DNA of 46,567 nucleotides from Planctomycetota bacterium. Lineage in GTDB: Bacteria > Planctomycetota > Phycisphaerae > UBA1845 > UTPLA1. Position numbers and translations under genes: made by a program. The stretch is from NCBI GenBank assembly GCA_003576905.1, contig QEVG01000036.1, positions 1 to 46,567 on the forward strand, written 5' to 3'. This document shows positions 33,083-41,762 of this stretch, piece by piece. How positions within the stretch are numbered: position 1 is the stretch's first letter; every line of letters starts with the position of its first letter. The notes below the pieces were generated by a model that worked only from the letters and a program-made list of their open reading frames with translations, was not told the origin of the DNA and did no database searches.

Positions 33083-34405
33083 ATGACACCATTTCAGCTT
33101 GTCAAGGACCGCATAACGGTGTTCCTGGGTTGCGCGGCCTTTGTGTGGCTCAGCGCGAGTGCGGTTGCCTCGGCAGGCGACTGGCCGCAGTGGGGTGGGC
33201 CGCGCCGGACTTTCAAGGCGGACTGCAAGAACCTGGCGTCGAAATGGCCGGAGGACGGCCCGCGGAAGCTCTGGGACATCGAGCTTGGAGACGGCTACTC
33301 GGCAATCATCCGCGACGGCGACACGCTCTTTACCATGTATTCCGTTCGCAAGCAGATCGGCGAACAGAAGTGGGAGGCGGAAGGACAGGAGGCCGTGGTC
33401 GCCCTTGACGCCGCCACCGGCGCGAAAAAATGGGAGTTCAAGTACGACGCGCCATGGGAAAAGGACATGAACATGGAGTTCGGTCCCGGCCCGCATTCGA
33501 CGCCGCTCGTCGTCGGCGACCGCCTCTTCGCCGTCGGCTGCACCTGCAAACTTCACTGCCTCGACAAGACCTCCGGCAAAGTTCTGTGGAGCAAGGACCT
33601 GCACAAGGAGTTCGAAGCGAGTACGCTCGGACGCGGATACGGAGCGAGCCCGCTCGCGTACAAGGACACAATCATTCTTCCCGTCGGGGGCGAGGGGCGC
33701 GGCGTGATCGCGCTGCGCCAATCGGACGGCGGCGTCGTCTGGAAGAACCAGAACTCGAGCGGGACCTATGCCTCACCGATGCTGGTAACGATCGACGGCG
33801 TCGAGCAGATCATCACGTTCGCCGACAATGGCGTTTCCGGCCTGAATCCCGGCGACGGCTCCCTCCTCTGGAATGCCCCGCACAAGACCCAGTACGACGC
33901 CAATATCAGCACGCCGGTGCTGTGCAGGGACAACATCGTGTTCTGTTCCTCCGCCTACGGAAACGGCGCCCGCGGCATCGAGGTTAAGAAAGAGGGCGAC
34001 GCGTGGACGGCCAGGGAACTCTGGTACAACCCGAAAATGAAGATCCACCACGGCAACGCGGTGTCCATCGGACGGCACGTGTACGGCTCCAGCGGCGACT
34101 TCGGACCTGCGTTCTTCGCGTCCGTGGACATCCGCACAGGCGAGTTCGGGTTCAAGAAACGCGGCTTCTCCAAGGCCACCTGCGTCTATGCCGACAAGAA
34201 GCTCATCATCCTCGACGAGGACGGAAATCTGGCCCTTGCCAAGGTGAGCCCGAAGAAGTTGAAAGTCCTATCCAAGGCGCAGGTGTGCAGAAAGATCGCA
34301 TGGACCGTGCCGACGCTGGTGGACGGCGTGCTGTACCTGCGCGACCGGCACCGCGTCCTGGCGCTCGACATCAGCGAGGGCGCGGAACAGGCCGCGCTGC
34401 GATAG
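33083..34405 (+). CDS. Exported PQQ-like beta-propeller repeat protein
   Basis: A 440-residue protein with PQQ-like propeller repeats: the start block DWPQWGGPRRTF, then VVALDAATGAKKWEF, LHCLDKTSGKVLWSKD, VIALRQSDGGVVWKN, and GLNPGDGSLLWNA. These recur in quinoprotein-like and BamB-like proteins; the repeats form blades, and no quinone-binding dehydrogenase motif is visible. The N-terminus DRITVFLGCAAFVWLSASAVASA is a signal peptide. ATG 33083 has GAGAGG 8 bases upstream and is preferred over ATG 33068. Planctomycetes carry many such proteins. It probably acts outside the cytoplasm as a binding or scaffold protein; the ligand is not known. Confidence 0.9.
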   Translation: MTPFQLVKDRITVFLGCAAFVWLSASAVASAGDWPQWGGPRRTFKADCKNLASKWPEDGPRKLWDIELGDGYSAIIRDGDTLFTMYSVRKQIGEQKWEAEGQEAVVALDAATGAKKWEFKYDAPWEKDMNMEFGPGPHSTPLVVGDRLFAVGCTCKLHCLDKTSGKVLWSKDLHKEFEASTLGRGYGASPLAYKDTIILPVGGEGRGVIALRQSDGGVVWKNQNSSGTYASPMLVTIDGVEQIITFADNGVSGLNPGDGSLLWNAPHKTQYDANISTPVLCRDNIVFCSSAYGNGARGIEVKKEGDAWTARELWYNPKMKIHHGNAVSIGRHVYGSSGDFGPAFFASVDIRTGEFGFKKRGFSKATCVYADKKLIILDEDGNLALAKVSPKKLKVLSKAQVCRKIAWTVPTLVDGVLYLRDRHRVLALDISEGAEQAALR

Positions 34406-34448
34406 GCGCTTCGGCGGATGCCCGGTTTATCGACCGTCCATGCCGCCG

Positions 34449-34799
34449 CTACTTGGCGGGAACCTTGATGGCCAGCACGCTGGCTTCGATGTCCTTTGCG
34501 AAGCCGTCCTTGCATTCCGCCGAACAGAAATGCATCGTGTAGCCGTGCGATTGGAGCGCGAATTCGCTCTTGCCGTCCATTCCGAGGGCGCAGCCCGCGC
34601 ACTTCGAAACGACCTTGTCGCTCTTGCCGTCAATCGCGTCGGCGGAAACGAGAATGGCCTCGGCGCCGGACGGGGCCTTGATGTCGATTGACACGTCGCC
34701 GGCCTTGATCTCCGCCGCCGGCTTTTCCGGTTCCGACTTCTCACATCCGACCGTGGCCCACAGTGCCAGACATGCCAGGGAACAGATCAATCGTTTCAT
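34449..34799 (-). CDS. Small lipoprotein with TRASH-like metal-binding motif
   Basis: A 116-residue protein. The N-terminus MKRLICSLACLALWATVGC is a lipoprotein signal with C19. Residues 67-97 hold CAGCALGM, then HGYTMHFCSAEC: the C67xxC70 and C92xxxC96 spacing resembles TRASH/YHS metal-binding domains that handle copper or related metals. A GGAG site lies 8 bases before the ATG. It lies 112 bases downstream of msrB on the same strand and may share its transcript. The bound metal is inferred, not shown. Confidence 0.85.
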   Translation of the reverse strand: MKRLICSLACLALWATVGCEKSEPEKPAAEIKAGDVSIDIKAPSGAEAILVSADAIDGKSDKVVSKCAGCALGMDGKSEFALQSHGYTMHFCSAECKDGFAKDIEASVLAIKVPAK

Positions 34800-34911
34800 G
34801 GGTCATCTCCCGTTGGGCGGCCGCATTGCCGCCGCACGGAAGTATATATCAAGCCGGCGGGTCCGGGTGCGCGGAAACCCTCCCTTCGTGCCCGGCGGGA
34901 CGGGAGATCCG

Positions 34912-35496
34912 CTATTTGCCGGTCATTTCCGTGCGATCCTTGAACTTCAGCGCCGCGGAATTGATGCAGTACCGCATGCCGGTCGGGGCGGGGCCGTCGT
35001 CGAAGAGGTGGCCCAGATGCGCGCCGCATTTGCGACACTTGACCTCGGTTCGGATCATGCCGTGCGATGCATCGCGCGATTCGGCGATGGCTGCTTTATC
35101 GGCTGGGTCGAAGAAACTGGGCCAGCCGGTGCCTGAGTCGAATTTCGTTTTCGAATCGAAGAGAGGCTCTCCGCAGCAGACGCATGCGTACATGCCGTCG
35201 CCCTTGTGATTCCAGTATGCGCCGCTGAAGGGCGGCTCGGTGTCACTACACCGCGTCACCGCGTACTGCATGGGCGTCAGTTTCTTCTTCCATTCCGCAT
35301 CGGGCGTCTTATCGTTCATTGTATTTGTCTCTCGCGCGAGGGCGGTCGTCGTATTGTCGGTCTTTTCCGTGCGACCGTCCTCCCTCTTCGTGGGACCCGT
35401 CTCGCCGGTCGTGCGCGTTGTTGCATTCTGGTCCTTGCACGCGCTGACAAACAGGGCCGCTGCCAGTATCCCGCAGACGATCAAACTGTATCGCAT
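34912..35496 (-). CDS. msrB: Lipoprotein peptide-methionine (R)-S-oxide reductase
   Basis: A 194-residue MsrB, reducing methionine-R-sulfoxide in proteins. Zinc cysteines are C105, C108, C154 and C157, and the catalytic cysteine is C177 in RYCINSAAL. The blocks [10 protein letters not shown] and [14 protein letters not shown] are present, and the domain from about residue 60 is complete. The N-terminus is a lipoprotein signal with C20 (FVSAC) and a Ser/Thr-rich linker, so it works outside the cytoplasm, unlike the common cytoplasmic MsrB. C83 is a candidate resolving cysteine. AGAGGA lies 7 bases before the ATG. A longer frame to 36114 is rejected because it covers the SnoaL-like gene on the other strand. 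Confidence 0.95.
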   Translation of the reverse strand: MRYSLIVCGILAAALFVSACKDQNATTRTTGETGPTKREDGRTEKTDNTTTALARETNTMNDKTPDAEWKKKLTPMQYAVTRCSDTEPPFSGAYWNHKGDGMYACVCCGEPLFDSKTKFDSGTGWPSFFDPADKAAIAESRDASHGMIRTEVKCRKCGAHLGHLFDDGPAPTGMRYCINSAALKFKDRTEMTGK

Positions 35497-35670
35497 GTCG
35501 CTGTCCTCTTGTCCTGCGCCGGGGTCCCGACGGCGGATCGTAGCGCTGGCGGCGTCACCGGGACAACCGGTATGATGACGAGATGGCCGCCGTCCGAGGT
35601 TGGATGTCGGACGGACGCCGGAGGTCACCGGTTTTTTGGATATGCCGGAGCCGATGCGAGGAGTTTGCTC

Positions 35671-36102
35671 GTGTACCCGCGATGGATGATTGTCGCGTGC
35701 CTTTTTCTCTCTTCGGGCTGCGGCAGTGCCGTACAGCACCCGGAAATCCTGGCCGTTTTGGAGGCTCAGCAGGCTGCCTGGAACCGAGGAGATATCGACC
35801 AATTCATGCAGGGCTACTGGGTGTCTGACAATCTCACATTTGGGACGCCCGAGGGGCAGACGCGAGGTTGGCAGGCCATTCGCGATCGATTCAAGGCGAA
35901 ATACCAGCACGCCGGGCAGATGGGCAAACTGACCTTTGATCGGCTGACGGTCGCGCGAACCGGGCCGGACACCGCGGATGTATCCGGTACATTTCATTTG
36001 AGCGTGTCCGAGGGGGTCCGTTCGGGCCGTTTTTACCTGAAAATGCGGCGAATTGACGCGCAATGGGTGATCGTGCAGGACTTCACGACGCCCGATTCCT
36101 GA
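35671..36102 (+). CDS. SnoaL/DUF4440-like lipoprotein
   Basis: A 143-residue protein with lipobox LSSGC (C17). The mature part matches the SnoaL/DUF4440 NTF2-like fold: [43 protein letters not shown], and the strands [10 protein letters not shown] and [10 protein letters not shown]. These small alpha+beta barrels are mostly binding modules or weak enzymes. The start is GTG at 35671, with GAGGAG 7 bases upstream, giving a proper Arg-then-hydrophobic lipoprotein signal. ATG 35686 is a shorter alternative. It is divergent to msrB, sharing a 174-base region. The ligand is unknown. Confidence 0.85.
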   Translation: MYPRWMIVACLFLSSGCGSAVQHPEILAVLEAQQAAWNRGDIDQFMQGYWVSDNLTFGTPEGQTRGWQAIRDRFKAKYQHAGQMGKLTFDRLTVARTGPDTADVSGTFHLSVSEGVRSGRFYLKMRRIDAQWVIVQDFTTPDS

Positions 36103-36275
36103 ACCCCCCGGCACCCAGCATCCGCCCGCGCTGCCCGGGTTCTTCGACCCTTTTTCACCTGCTTGATCGAGCCTTTGGGACGGGAGTCGGCCTTGCGACC
36201 CGTGCGCCGCCCGTGGTAACCTATGCGGCTCGCGACTCTACGGTTAACCACTGACGCAATCAGGAGTTTCCATTC

Positions 36276-38387
36276 ATGATGAAGTGGCTTCGGGCACATA
36301 GCAAACAGATCATGGTCATCGTCGTGCTCCTGGCCATGTTTTCGTTCGTCGGGGGTTCCGCGCTGGTTTCGTTCCTCGCGCCCAATCCGGCCAAAGAGGT
36401 CGTCGCCCGGGCATACGGCAGCGAAATCACGCAGGGCGAGCTGAGCTACGCCCGGCGCGACATTGAAGTACTCGAGAATATCTTTTTTGTCCCGCAGCAG
36501 TTCAAGGCGCAGTACGGCGAAGTCTGGCAGTTCGGAAACCGCAAGCTGACGCCGCTGCACTGGTACCTTCTGGCGCAGGAGGCGGAGAAGTGCGGAGTTG
36601 CGGTATCCGATCAGGAAGTGGATCAGCAGATTGAAGCGCTTCCGCCGGAAACCGTGGACATGCTCAGAACGGTCAAGCGCATCACCCCTCCTGAGATCCG
36701 ACAGGCCCTGCGACGGCAGATCGCGATTCAGAAAAACGCCAATCACATTCTTCAGTCGGCGATGCCATCCGAAGCGGAGGTCAAGCACTACATCGTTGAC
36801 ACCGAGGACAAGATCCGCGTGAAGTTCGCCGCCGTCTCGGCCGAGAAGTTCGCCGACAAGGATGCTCCCGTCGCAGAAGAGGATCTCGCGGCCCATTTTG
36901 CCCGGTACAAGGACATGGATCCGATCGAGAGCGACGACGGTTTCGGCTACATGCACCCGCGTCGCGTAAAGCTTCAGTACATCGTGGCCGATCTCGCGGA
37001 TATCGCGCCGCAGGTCCAGGTTTCGCTCGACGCCGTGAAGGCCTACTGGAAGGCGAACAAGGCGAACTACAAGAAGACCATCTTTGTTGAGCCGGAGCCC
37101 ACGAGCCAGACGACCACCGACGCAACGAGCCAGCCGACCACCAAGCCCGCACCACAGCCCAAGCAGGTCGAAAAATCCTTCAGCGAGGCGCAGGCGGACA
37201 TCGATCGCGAGATTCGCCAGAAAAACGCCCTCCAGATCGCGGAACAGGCGATGAAAAAAGCCCTGAGCCTGCTCGCCAAGCCCTGGCAGGACGTGAAGAC
37301 CGATCCCGCGACCGGATACAAACCGGTCCCGCCGGGAGCCGATGCCACGGCTGTCATGCAGGAAATCAGCGACCGCGTCTCCCGCGAGTTCGGCATTCCG
37401 CTCAAGTTCATCGAGACGGGACTGATGTCTGAAGCCGACCTCGCCGCCGAGCCGAATCTGCGGGGCGCGTTTCTGCCGGGTGCGGGTGCCGACGCGTCGC
37501 TTTCGGCCTGCGCGTTCCGCATTCAGCCCTTTCACAAGGAAAAGACCGAGGACGACATCGGGATGTGGCTTCAGTTGCATCAGCCGGTGGACGCGCCCTT
37601 TACGGGCATGTCTCCTCAGATGCTGGGAGGAACATTCCAGTACACGACCGCGCGGCTGATTATTTTCCGCGTGGTCGATGCGCGAGAGTCCGAGGCTCCC
37701 GCAGAGCTTTCGGAAGTGCGCGAAAGGGTCGAGCGCGACGTCCGCCTGCTTAAAGGCTATCAGAAGGCCGAACCGGTCGCGCGCGAGTTGTACGCGATTG
37801 CGGCACGACTCGGCCTGGTCAAGGCCCTCGACATGATGCCCGCTCTGAAGACCTCGCCGGGCCCGGTCATGATCACGACGCCGCCGGCGTTCGCACGCCG
37901 GACCCGGCTCAACGACGCGTTGGCGCGAGAAGCCCTGGATGAGGGCAGGCCTCCCCTGGGTGCGCCGAGCGTTACTGGCGTGGGCGTATCCGAAGCGTTT
38001 GTAGATGCGTGTTTCGAAATGGCATCGTCGGGCTGGACACCGCCGGCGATGGACATTCCCGAAACGGAGCAAACGGCCGCCGCCACGACCCAGCCGGCCC
38101 TTGAGCCTGCGCCGGTGGTCCGCCTCATTTCGCTGCCCAAGCTGCGGAAGCACTTCGTGGTGGAACTTGAGGGCACCGAGCCCGTCGACGCGGAAAAGTT
38201 CGCTTCGCAGCTTCGCCAGAACGGCTATTACCGCCTGCTCGCCGACCGTGGAAACCTGCTTCGGTCCAAATGGTATGAAACGACGGAGATAGAGAAGCGA
38301 GTCGGGTTCGAGCGGCTTGGCGATCCGGCAGGCGGCGGGCTGGAGGGGATTCACCTGCCCCAGGCGCCCGAGCCTCCTGTGTTCTGA
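36276..38387 (+). CDS. Membrane-anchored SurA/PpiD-like foldase
   Basis: A 703-residue protein with an N-terminal transmembrane segment (IMVIVVLLAMFSFVGGSAL) and an AGGAG site 9 bases before the ATG. Residues about 45-170 match the SurA/PpiD N-terminal chaperone core (VVARAYGSEITQGELSYARRDIEVL, PPEIRQALRRQIAIQKN). The middle (about 175-260) has the PpiC-like linker pattern VKLQYIVADLADI and VSLDAVKAYWKANKANYKK. A clear active PPIase block is not visible, so it may be chaperone-only. A Thr/Gln/Pro-rich linker lies near 272-292. It probably helps fold exported proteins, which are numerous here. It is convergent with the GspE-like gene. Confidence 0.85.
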   Translation: MMKWLRAHSKQIMVIVVLLAMFSFVGGSALVSFLAPNPAKEVVARAYGSEITQGELSYARRDIEVLENIFFVPQQFKAQYGEVWQFGNRKLTPLHWYLLAQEAEKCGVAVSDQEVDQQIEALPPETVDMLRTVKRITPPEIRQALRRQIAIQKNANHILQSAMPSEAEVKHYIVDTEDKIRVKFAAVSAEKFADKDAPVAEEDLAAHFARYKDMDPIESDDGFGYMHPRRVKLQYIVADLADIAPQVQVSLDAVKAYWKANKANYKKTIFVEPEPTSQTTTDATSQPTTKPAPQPKQVEKSFSEAQADIDREIRQKNALQIAEQAMKKALSLLAKPWQDVKTDPATGYKPVPPGADATAVMQEISDRVSREFGIPLKFIETGLMSEADLAAEPNLRGAFLPGAGADASLSACAFRIQPFHKEKTEDDIGMWLQLHQPVDAPFTGMSPQMLGGTFQYTTARLIIFRVVDARESEAPAELSEVRERVERDVRLLKGYQKAEPVARELYAIAARLGLVKALDMMPALKTSPGPVMITTPPAFARRTRLNDALAREALDEGRPPLGAPSVTGVGVSEAFVDACFEMASSGWTPPAMDIPETEQTAAATTQPALEPAPVVRLISLPKLRKHFVVELEGTEPVDAEKFASQLRQNGYYRLLADRGNLLRSKWYETTEIEKRVGFERLGDPAGGGLEGIHLPQAPEPPVF

Positions 38388-38538
38388 GTCGACCGTTTCG
38401 ACGCGTCGACAGGCCAGCAGGACATCCCGAACGGGGTGCGCTGGTACCCCGACTCAGGCACTTGCCTGCGGGTCCAGGTCGCGAGCATTCGCAAACCGGA
38501 TCGCGGACCGAGCCCGCGCGGAGAGACGCGGCGGTCGT

Positions 38539-40209
38539 TTATCCCTTTGTCGCTTGTACAACTTCCGAGATGGTGGTCATGCCGCGGCGAACCTTGCTCC
38601 AGCCGTCCTCGCGCAACATGACCATGCCTTGCTTGATCGCGGCATTTCGGATTTTTCCGGCGCTGGCCCGTTCGAGGACCAGTTCGCGAAGATCGTCGTT
38701 CAGCATCATCAGTTCGAAGATGCCTTTTCTGCCGGCGTAACCGGTATTACGGCATTCGCGGCAGCCCCGTCCGCGGAAGAGCTTCTCGCCGTTCCAGTTG
38801 AAATCCGGTGGGACTTCAAGCTTGTCGGGCATGTATTCCTCGCGGCAATGCTTGCAGATCGTACGCACCAGACGCTGGGCCAGAACGGCCTCTACCGAGC
38901 TGGCCACGAGGAACGGCTCAACGCCCATGTCAAGCAGTCGCGTCGTCGCGCTGGGGGCGTCGTTGGTGTGCAGGGTGGAGAGCACGAGGTGGCCCGTGAG
39001 CGACGCCTGCACCGCCGTCTCGGCCGTCTCGAGATCACGGATTTCACCGACCATGATCACGTCGGGGTCGTGGCGCAGGAACGCCCGCATGCCCTTGGCG
39101 AAGGTCAGGCCCGCCTTGAGATTCACGCCGACCTGGTTGACGCCGTTGAGGTGATACTCGACCGGATCCTCGACCGTGAGGCACTTGATCTCGTCGGAGA
39201 CGATCGTGTTGAGCGCCGCGTACAAGGTGGTCGTCTTTCCCGAGCCGGTCGGTCCGGTCACAAGCAGAATGCCGTGAGGCTGCGTGATGACGCGCTGGAA
39301 CTGTTTAAGCATTTCGGAATCGAACCCGAGGTCCTCAAGGGAAAGGAGGATCGCCTGCTTGTCGAGAATACGAAGCACGACGCCTTCGCCGAAGACCATC
39401 GGAATAATGCTCACGCGCAGGTCGATTTCGCGGCCGTGAACGCGGATCTTGAAGCTGCCGTCCTGCGGCACGCGCCGTTCGGCGATGTTCAGGTTGGAGA
39501 GAATCTTGATGCGGCTGATGATAGCGGCCTGGAGCTGGCGTATCTGGGGCGGCACATTCGTGCTGCGCATCACGCCGTCCACGCGATAGCGGATCTTGAG
39601 ATCATTCTCGTACGGTTCGATGTGCACGTCGCTCGCGCGCTCGTTGATCGCCTCAAGGATGATTTCATTCACCAGCTTGATGACGCTGGCATCCTCGGCC
39701 ATCTGCGCCAGATCGCCCGAGGACTCGTTGACGTCGCTGACGACCTCCAGTCCTTCTTCCTCGACGAGTTGGCTGATCGTGTCGCCGCCGACACCAAAGA
39801 ACTTCTTGATGATCTCGTTGATCTCGCTTTCCTTGGCGAGGACGGGCTTGACCTCCAGTCCCGAGAGCATGCGAAGTTCGTCAAACGCGTAGATCTGGAA
39901 CGGGTCCGGCGTGGCGACGCGCATCGATCCGTTTACGCGATCGAGTGGAATCAGCTTTGCGCGGTGAACCAGCTTCGACGGCATCTTGCGAAGCAACTCA
40001 ACGTTGACGGGGACGTTATCGCCCGACAGGTCGACGACGTCGAAGTGATAAAGCTCGCCCAGCGCGTCGAGCACGCTGGCCTCGCTGCAATAGCCCATTC
40101 GCACGAGTACGCGATCGAGCCGGTCCGTCGGCGCGCACTGCTCATTCGCCGCCTTGAGCTGTTCCGGCGTAATCGCCTTCTTGTGGATCAGGATTTCGCC
40201 GAGATTCAC
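38539..40209 (-). CDS. gspE: GspE/PilB-type secretion or pilus ATPase
   Basis: A 556-residue hexameric traffic ATPase for type II secretion or type IV pili. The N-terminal MshE-like domain covers about 1-150 (LGEILIHKKAITPEQLKAA). The ATPase core shows the Asp box around SDVHIEPYEN, Walker A GPTGSGKTTT near 320, VEDPVEYHLNGV, Walker B VIMVGEIRD and the His box LSTLHTNDAPSATTRL. A four-cysteine zinc module is complete (CKHC near 449, CREC near 484). The start is GTG 40207-40209, the first codon after an in-frame TGA; GGAGG lies 11 bases upstream. It is cytoplasmic and works with membrane partners, none of which lie in this window. Whether it serves secretion or pili cannot be told. Confidence 0.95.
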   Translation of the reverse strand: MNLGEILIHKKAITPEQLKAANEQCAPTDRLDRVLVRMGYCSEASVLDALGELYHFDVVDLSGDNVPVNVELLRKMPSKLVHRAKLIPLDRVNGSMRVATPDPFQIYAFDELRMLSGLEVKPVLAKESEINEIIKKFFGVGGDTISQLVEEEGLEVVSDVNESSGDLAQMAEDASVIKLVNEIILEAINERASDVHIEPYENDLKIRYRVDGVMRSTNVPPQIRQLQAAIISRIKILSNLNIAERRVPQDGSFKIRVHGREIDLRVSIIPMVFGEGVVLRILDKQAILLSLEDLGFDSEMLKQFQRVITQPHGILLVTGPTGSGKTTTLYAALNTIVSDEIKCLTVEDPVEYHLNGVNQVGVNLKAGLTFAKGMRAFLRHDPDVIMVGEIRDLETAETAVQASLTGHLVLSTLHTNDAPSATTRLLDMGVEPFLVASSVEAVLAQRLVRTICKHCREEYMPDKLEVPPDFNWNGEKLFRGRGCRECRNTGYAGRKGIFELMMLNDDLRELVLERASAGKIRNAAIKQGMVMLREDGWSKVRRGMTTISEVVQATKG

Positions 40210-40250
40210 GGCTGATCAGAACCTCCGCTACAGACGTCCGTGCTTTCGCG

Positions 40251-40298
40251 TGCCGGCCATGCCACTTTCACCTGGACCAGGGGCCTTGCCGGCCGGCA
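40251..40298. other. Inverted repeat in the GspE leader
   Basis: TGCCGGCC (40251-40258) and GGCCGGCA (40291-40298) are perfect 8-base inverted copies. The 11-base near-palindrome CCTGGACCAGG lies between them at 40271-40281. They lie 42-89 bases before the GTG start and could fold in the leader. Confidence 0.4.
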
Positions 40299-40414
40299 GG
40301 GAATCTTACTGTATATCCGACCGTAGGTTGCAGAGGTTCGCTTTGAACTTTGCCGTTCGATTGCCTCGTCTAGATAACTCATTTCTGAACAGTGCGCGTG
40401 TTCATGCGACGGTT

Positions 40415-41149
40415 TCAGCGACCAGGGGTCGATTCGTTAAAGCTAATCTGAACAGGGGCTTGCGCGTCGATCGCCAACGTCAGGTCCATGATGCCAGGTG
40501 CCTCCCACGCCCACCTGACGTCGGTAGCCCATCGGAGGGCTGCCAACATTCCGGCGTACTCACAGGCGCATGCAAACAGTTCTGCCGGCGCGCACACCGA
40601 AATATTCTGTCCGAAAACCGTCAACGGGCGGGTAACGGCAATTGCATGGTCCCTGAGGAAATCCGAATCGCTTGCGGCGGACGGGTCGCCCCTGAGCCGT
40701 TGCTCGTGACGGATACGCCAAAGACCCGCCTGCACCTCTCCCAGCTTATCATGCACTTGTCCCAGACACCGAAGGGACTGGCCATTGGGCAGCGGGTCGA
40801 AGCAGATCGGGCTATGGACATCGACGTGAGGGAAAAGCCAGCAAAGTGCGCAGAACTCGCCCCAAACCTGGCGCAGTCGCAGAGCAAGCTCGTCATCGGT
40901 GTAGGATCGAAGGAACTCCCTCGAGATCAGGGCATCGCGCATGCGACGGACCGGTCCGGGAGGGGGTGTTTGAATATCGTGCTGATCCGCGGCCACGCCA
41001 GCGCGCTTGCACCATGCCACTTTGAGCGCAACTACATTTGCTTGAACGACTTGTGACGCATAAGCGATCTCGTCAATCGATCGGGGGGTGAGCGCGGCCA
41101 GGGTTGGGTAATCAGCCATTTCGAGAGCATGATAGCACTTTGCGATCAT
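40415..41149 (-). CDS. Unrecognised 244-residue protein
   Basis: A continuous frame with natural-looking amphipathic sequence: YPTLAALTPRSIDEIAYASQ, RSYTDDELALRLRQVWGEFCALCWLF, PLPNGQSLRCLGQVHDKL, FGQNISVCAPAELFACACEYAGML. No signal peptide, membrane span or known motif was found. It is rich in Cys and Trp and looks like a cytoplasmic helical protein. Base composition appears more A+T-rich than the neighbouring genes, which may mean recent transfer or a fast-evolving lineage gene. The start could be ATG 41147-41149 or 41117-41119; neither has a good ribosome site. I do not recognise a family. Confidence 0.6.
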   Translation of the reverse strand: MIAKCYHALEMADYPTLAALTPRSIDEIAYASQVVQANVVALKVAWCKRAGVAADQHDIQTPPPGPVRRMRDALISREFLRSYTDDELALRLRQVWGEFCALCWLFPHVDVHSPICFDPLPNGQSLRCLGQVHDKLGEVQAGLWRIRHEQRLRGDPSAASDSDFLRDHAIAVTRPLTVFGQNISVCAPAELFACACEYAGMLAALRWATDVRWAWEAPGIMDLTLAIDAQAPVQISFNESTPGR

Positions 41150-41762
41150 GACGGACAGGTCGGAAGATCATGCCGGCCTGCGTCCAAGTGGACTGGAGTA
41201 CCCGGGACTGGAGTCGTCCGGTCGCGTCTGTAGGGATTGTTCCGCCCGAATCGAACTTGCGGTCGTGCGGCCTCACGCCTCAGGGGGCAAGCGTCTTTAT
41301 CCGATACACCCTTGGGAATTCGCCCGTTTTTGGGCGGTCGGCGTCGTTATTGGGGCCCAACGCGCTTGACGTATACGACCGAGTTTCGTTACGATATCTA
41401 TTCGAGCCATGAATTGGGGCGAGCCTACCACCGTGGGGCAACCACACCCCGCTTGCTGATGGGATAGAAGTATTTCAATCCGATTGAGTGATTGGTTTCA
41501 AGACGGCCTTGTGGCGAAGCTACAGGGCAGGACGAAATGTCGTCGTGGTGCGCGCTGAAACGGTCGAAGCCGTTGAAACCAGTCAGTCAGACATGCCGGA
41601 TGGGTGGAATAGAGTATCGGACAGCTTGGTTTGTCAGGATGACGGAGTGGGTCGGCCGAGTTCCCGCGCGGCGGGCCCGACTCGTTTTCTGTTCAGGGTT
41701 GATACAGACGAGTTGGATCACCAGAGCCAATCGTAATTCCTTAACTGGAAGGAGCAGGATCG
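41150..41762. other. 613-base intergenic stretch
   Basis: No convincing gene; short open frames lack family motifs. It holds a tandem pair of GGACTGGAGT (near 41190 and 41207), a candidate promoter near 41366-41395 and a long leader for the giant gene starting at 41763. The start of that gene has AAGGAG at 41749-41754. Confidence 0.55.
41366..41395 (+). promoter_or_regulatory. Candidate sigma-70-like promoter
   Basis: TTGACG at 41366-41371, an 18-base spacer and TACGAT at 41390-41395 (5 of 6 and 4 of 6 consensus). It would give a leader of about 360 bases for the gene at 41763. Weak evidence. Confidence 0.3.

Noticed and set aside
36033-38354. 773-codon minus-strand frame over the SurA-like gene
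   Set aside because: Antisense mirror of a gene with a strong ribosome site and a membrane anchor; Arg/Gly-rich with no motif.
38317-40215. 632-codon plus-strand frame over gspE
   Set aside because: The minus-strand frame has every GspE motif; this one has none.
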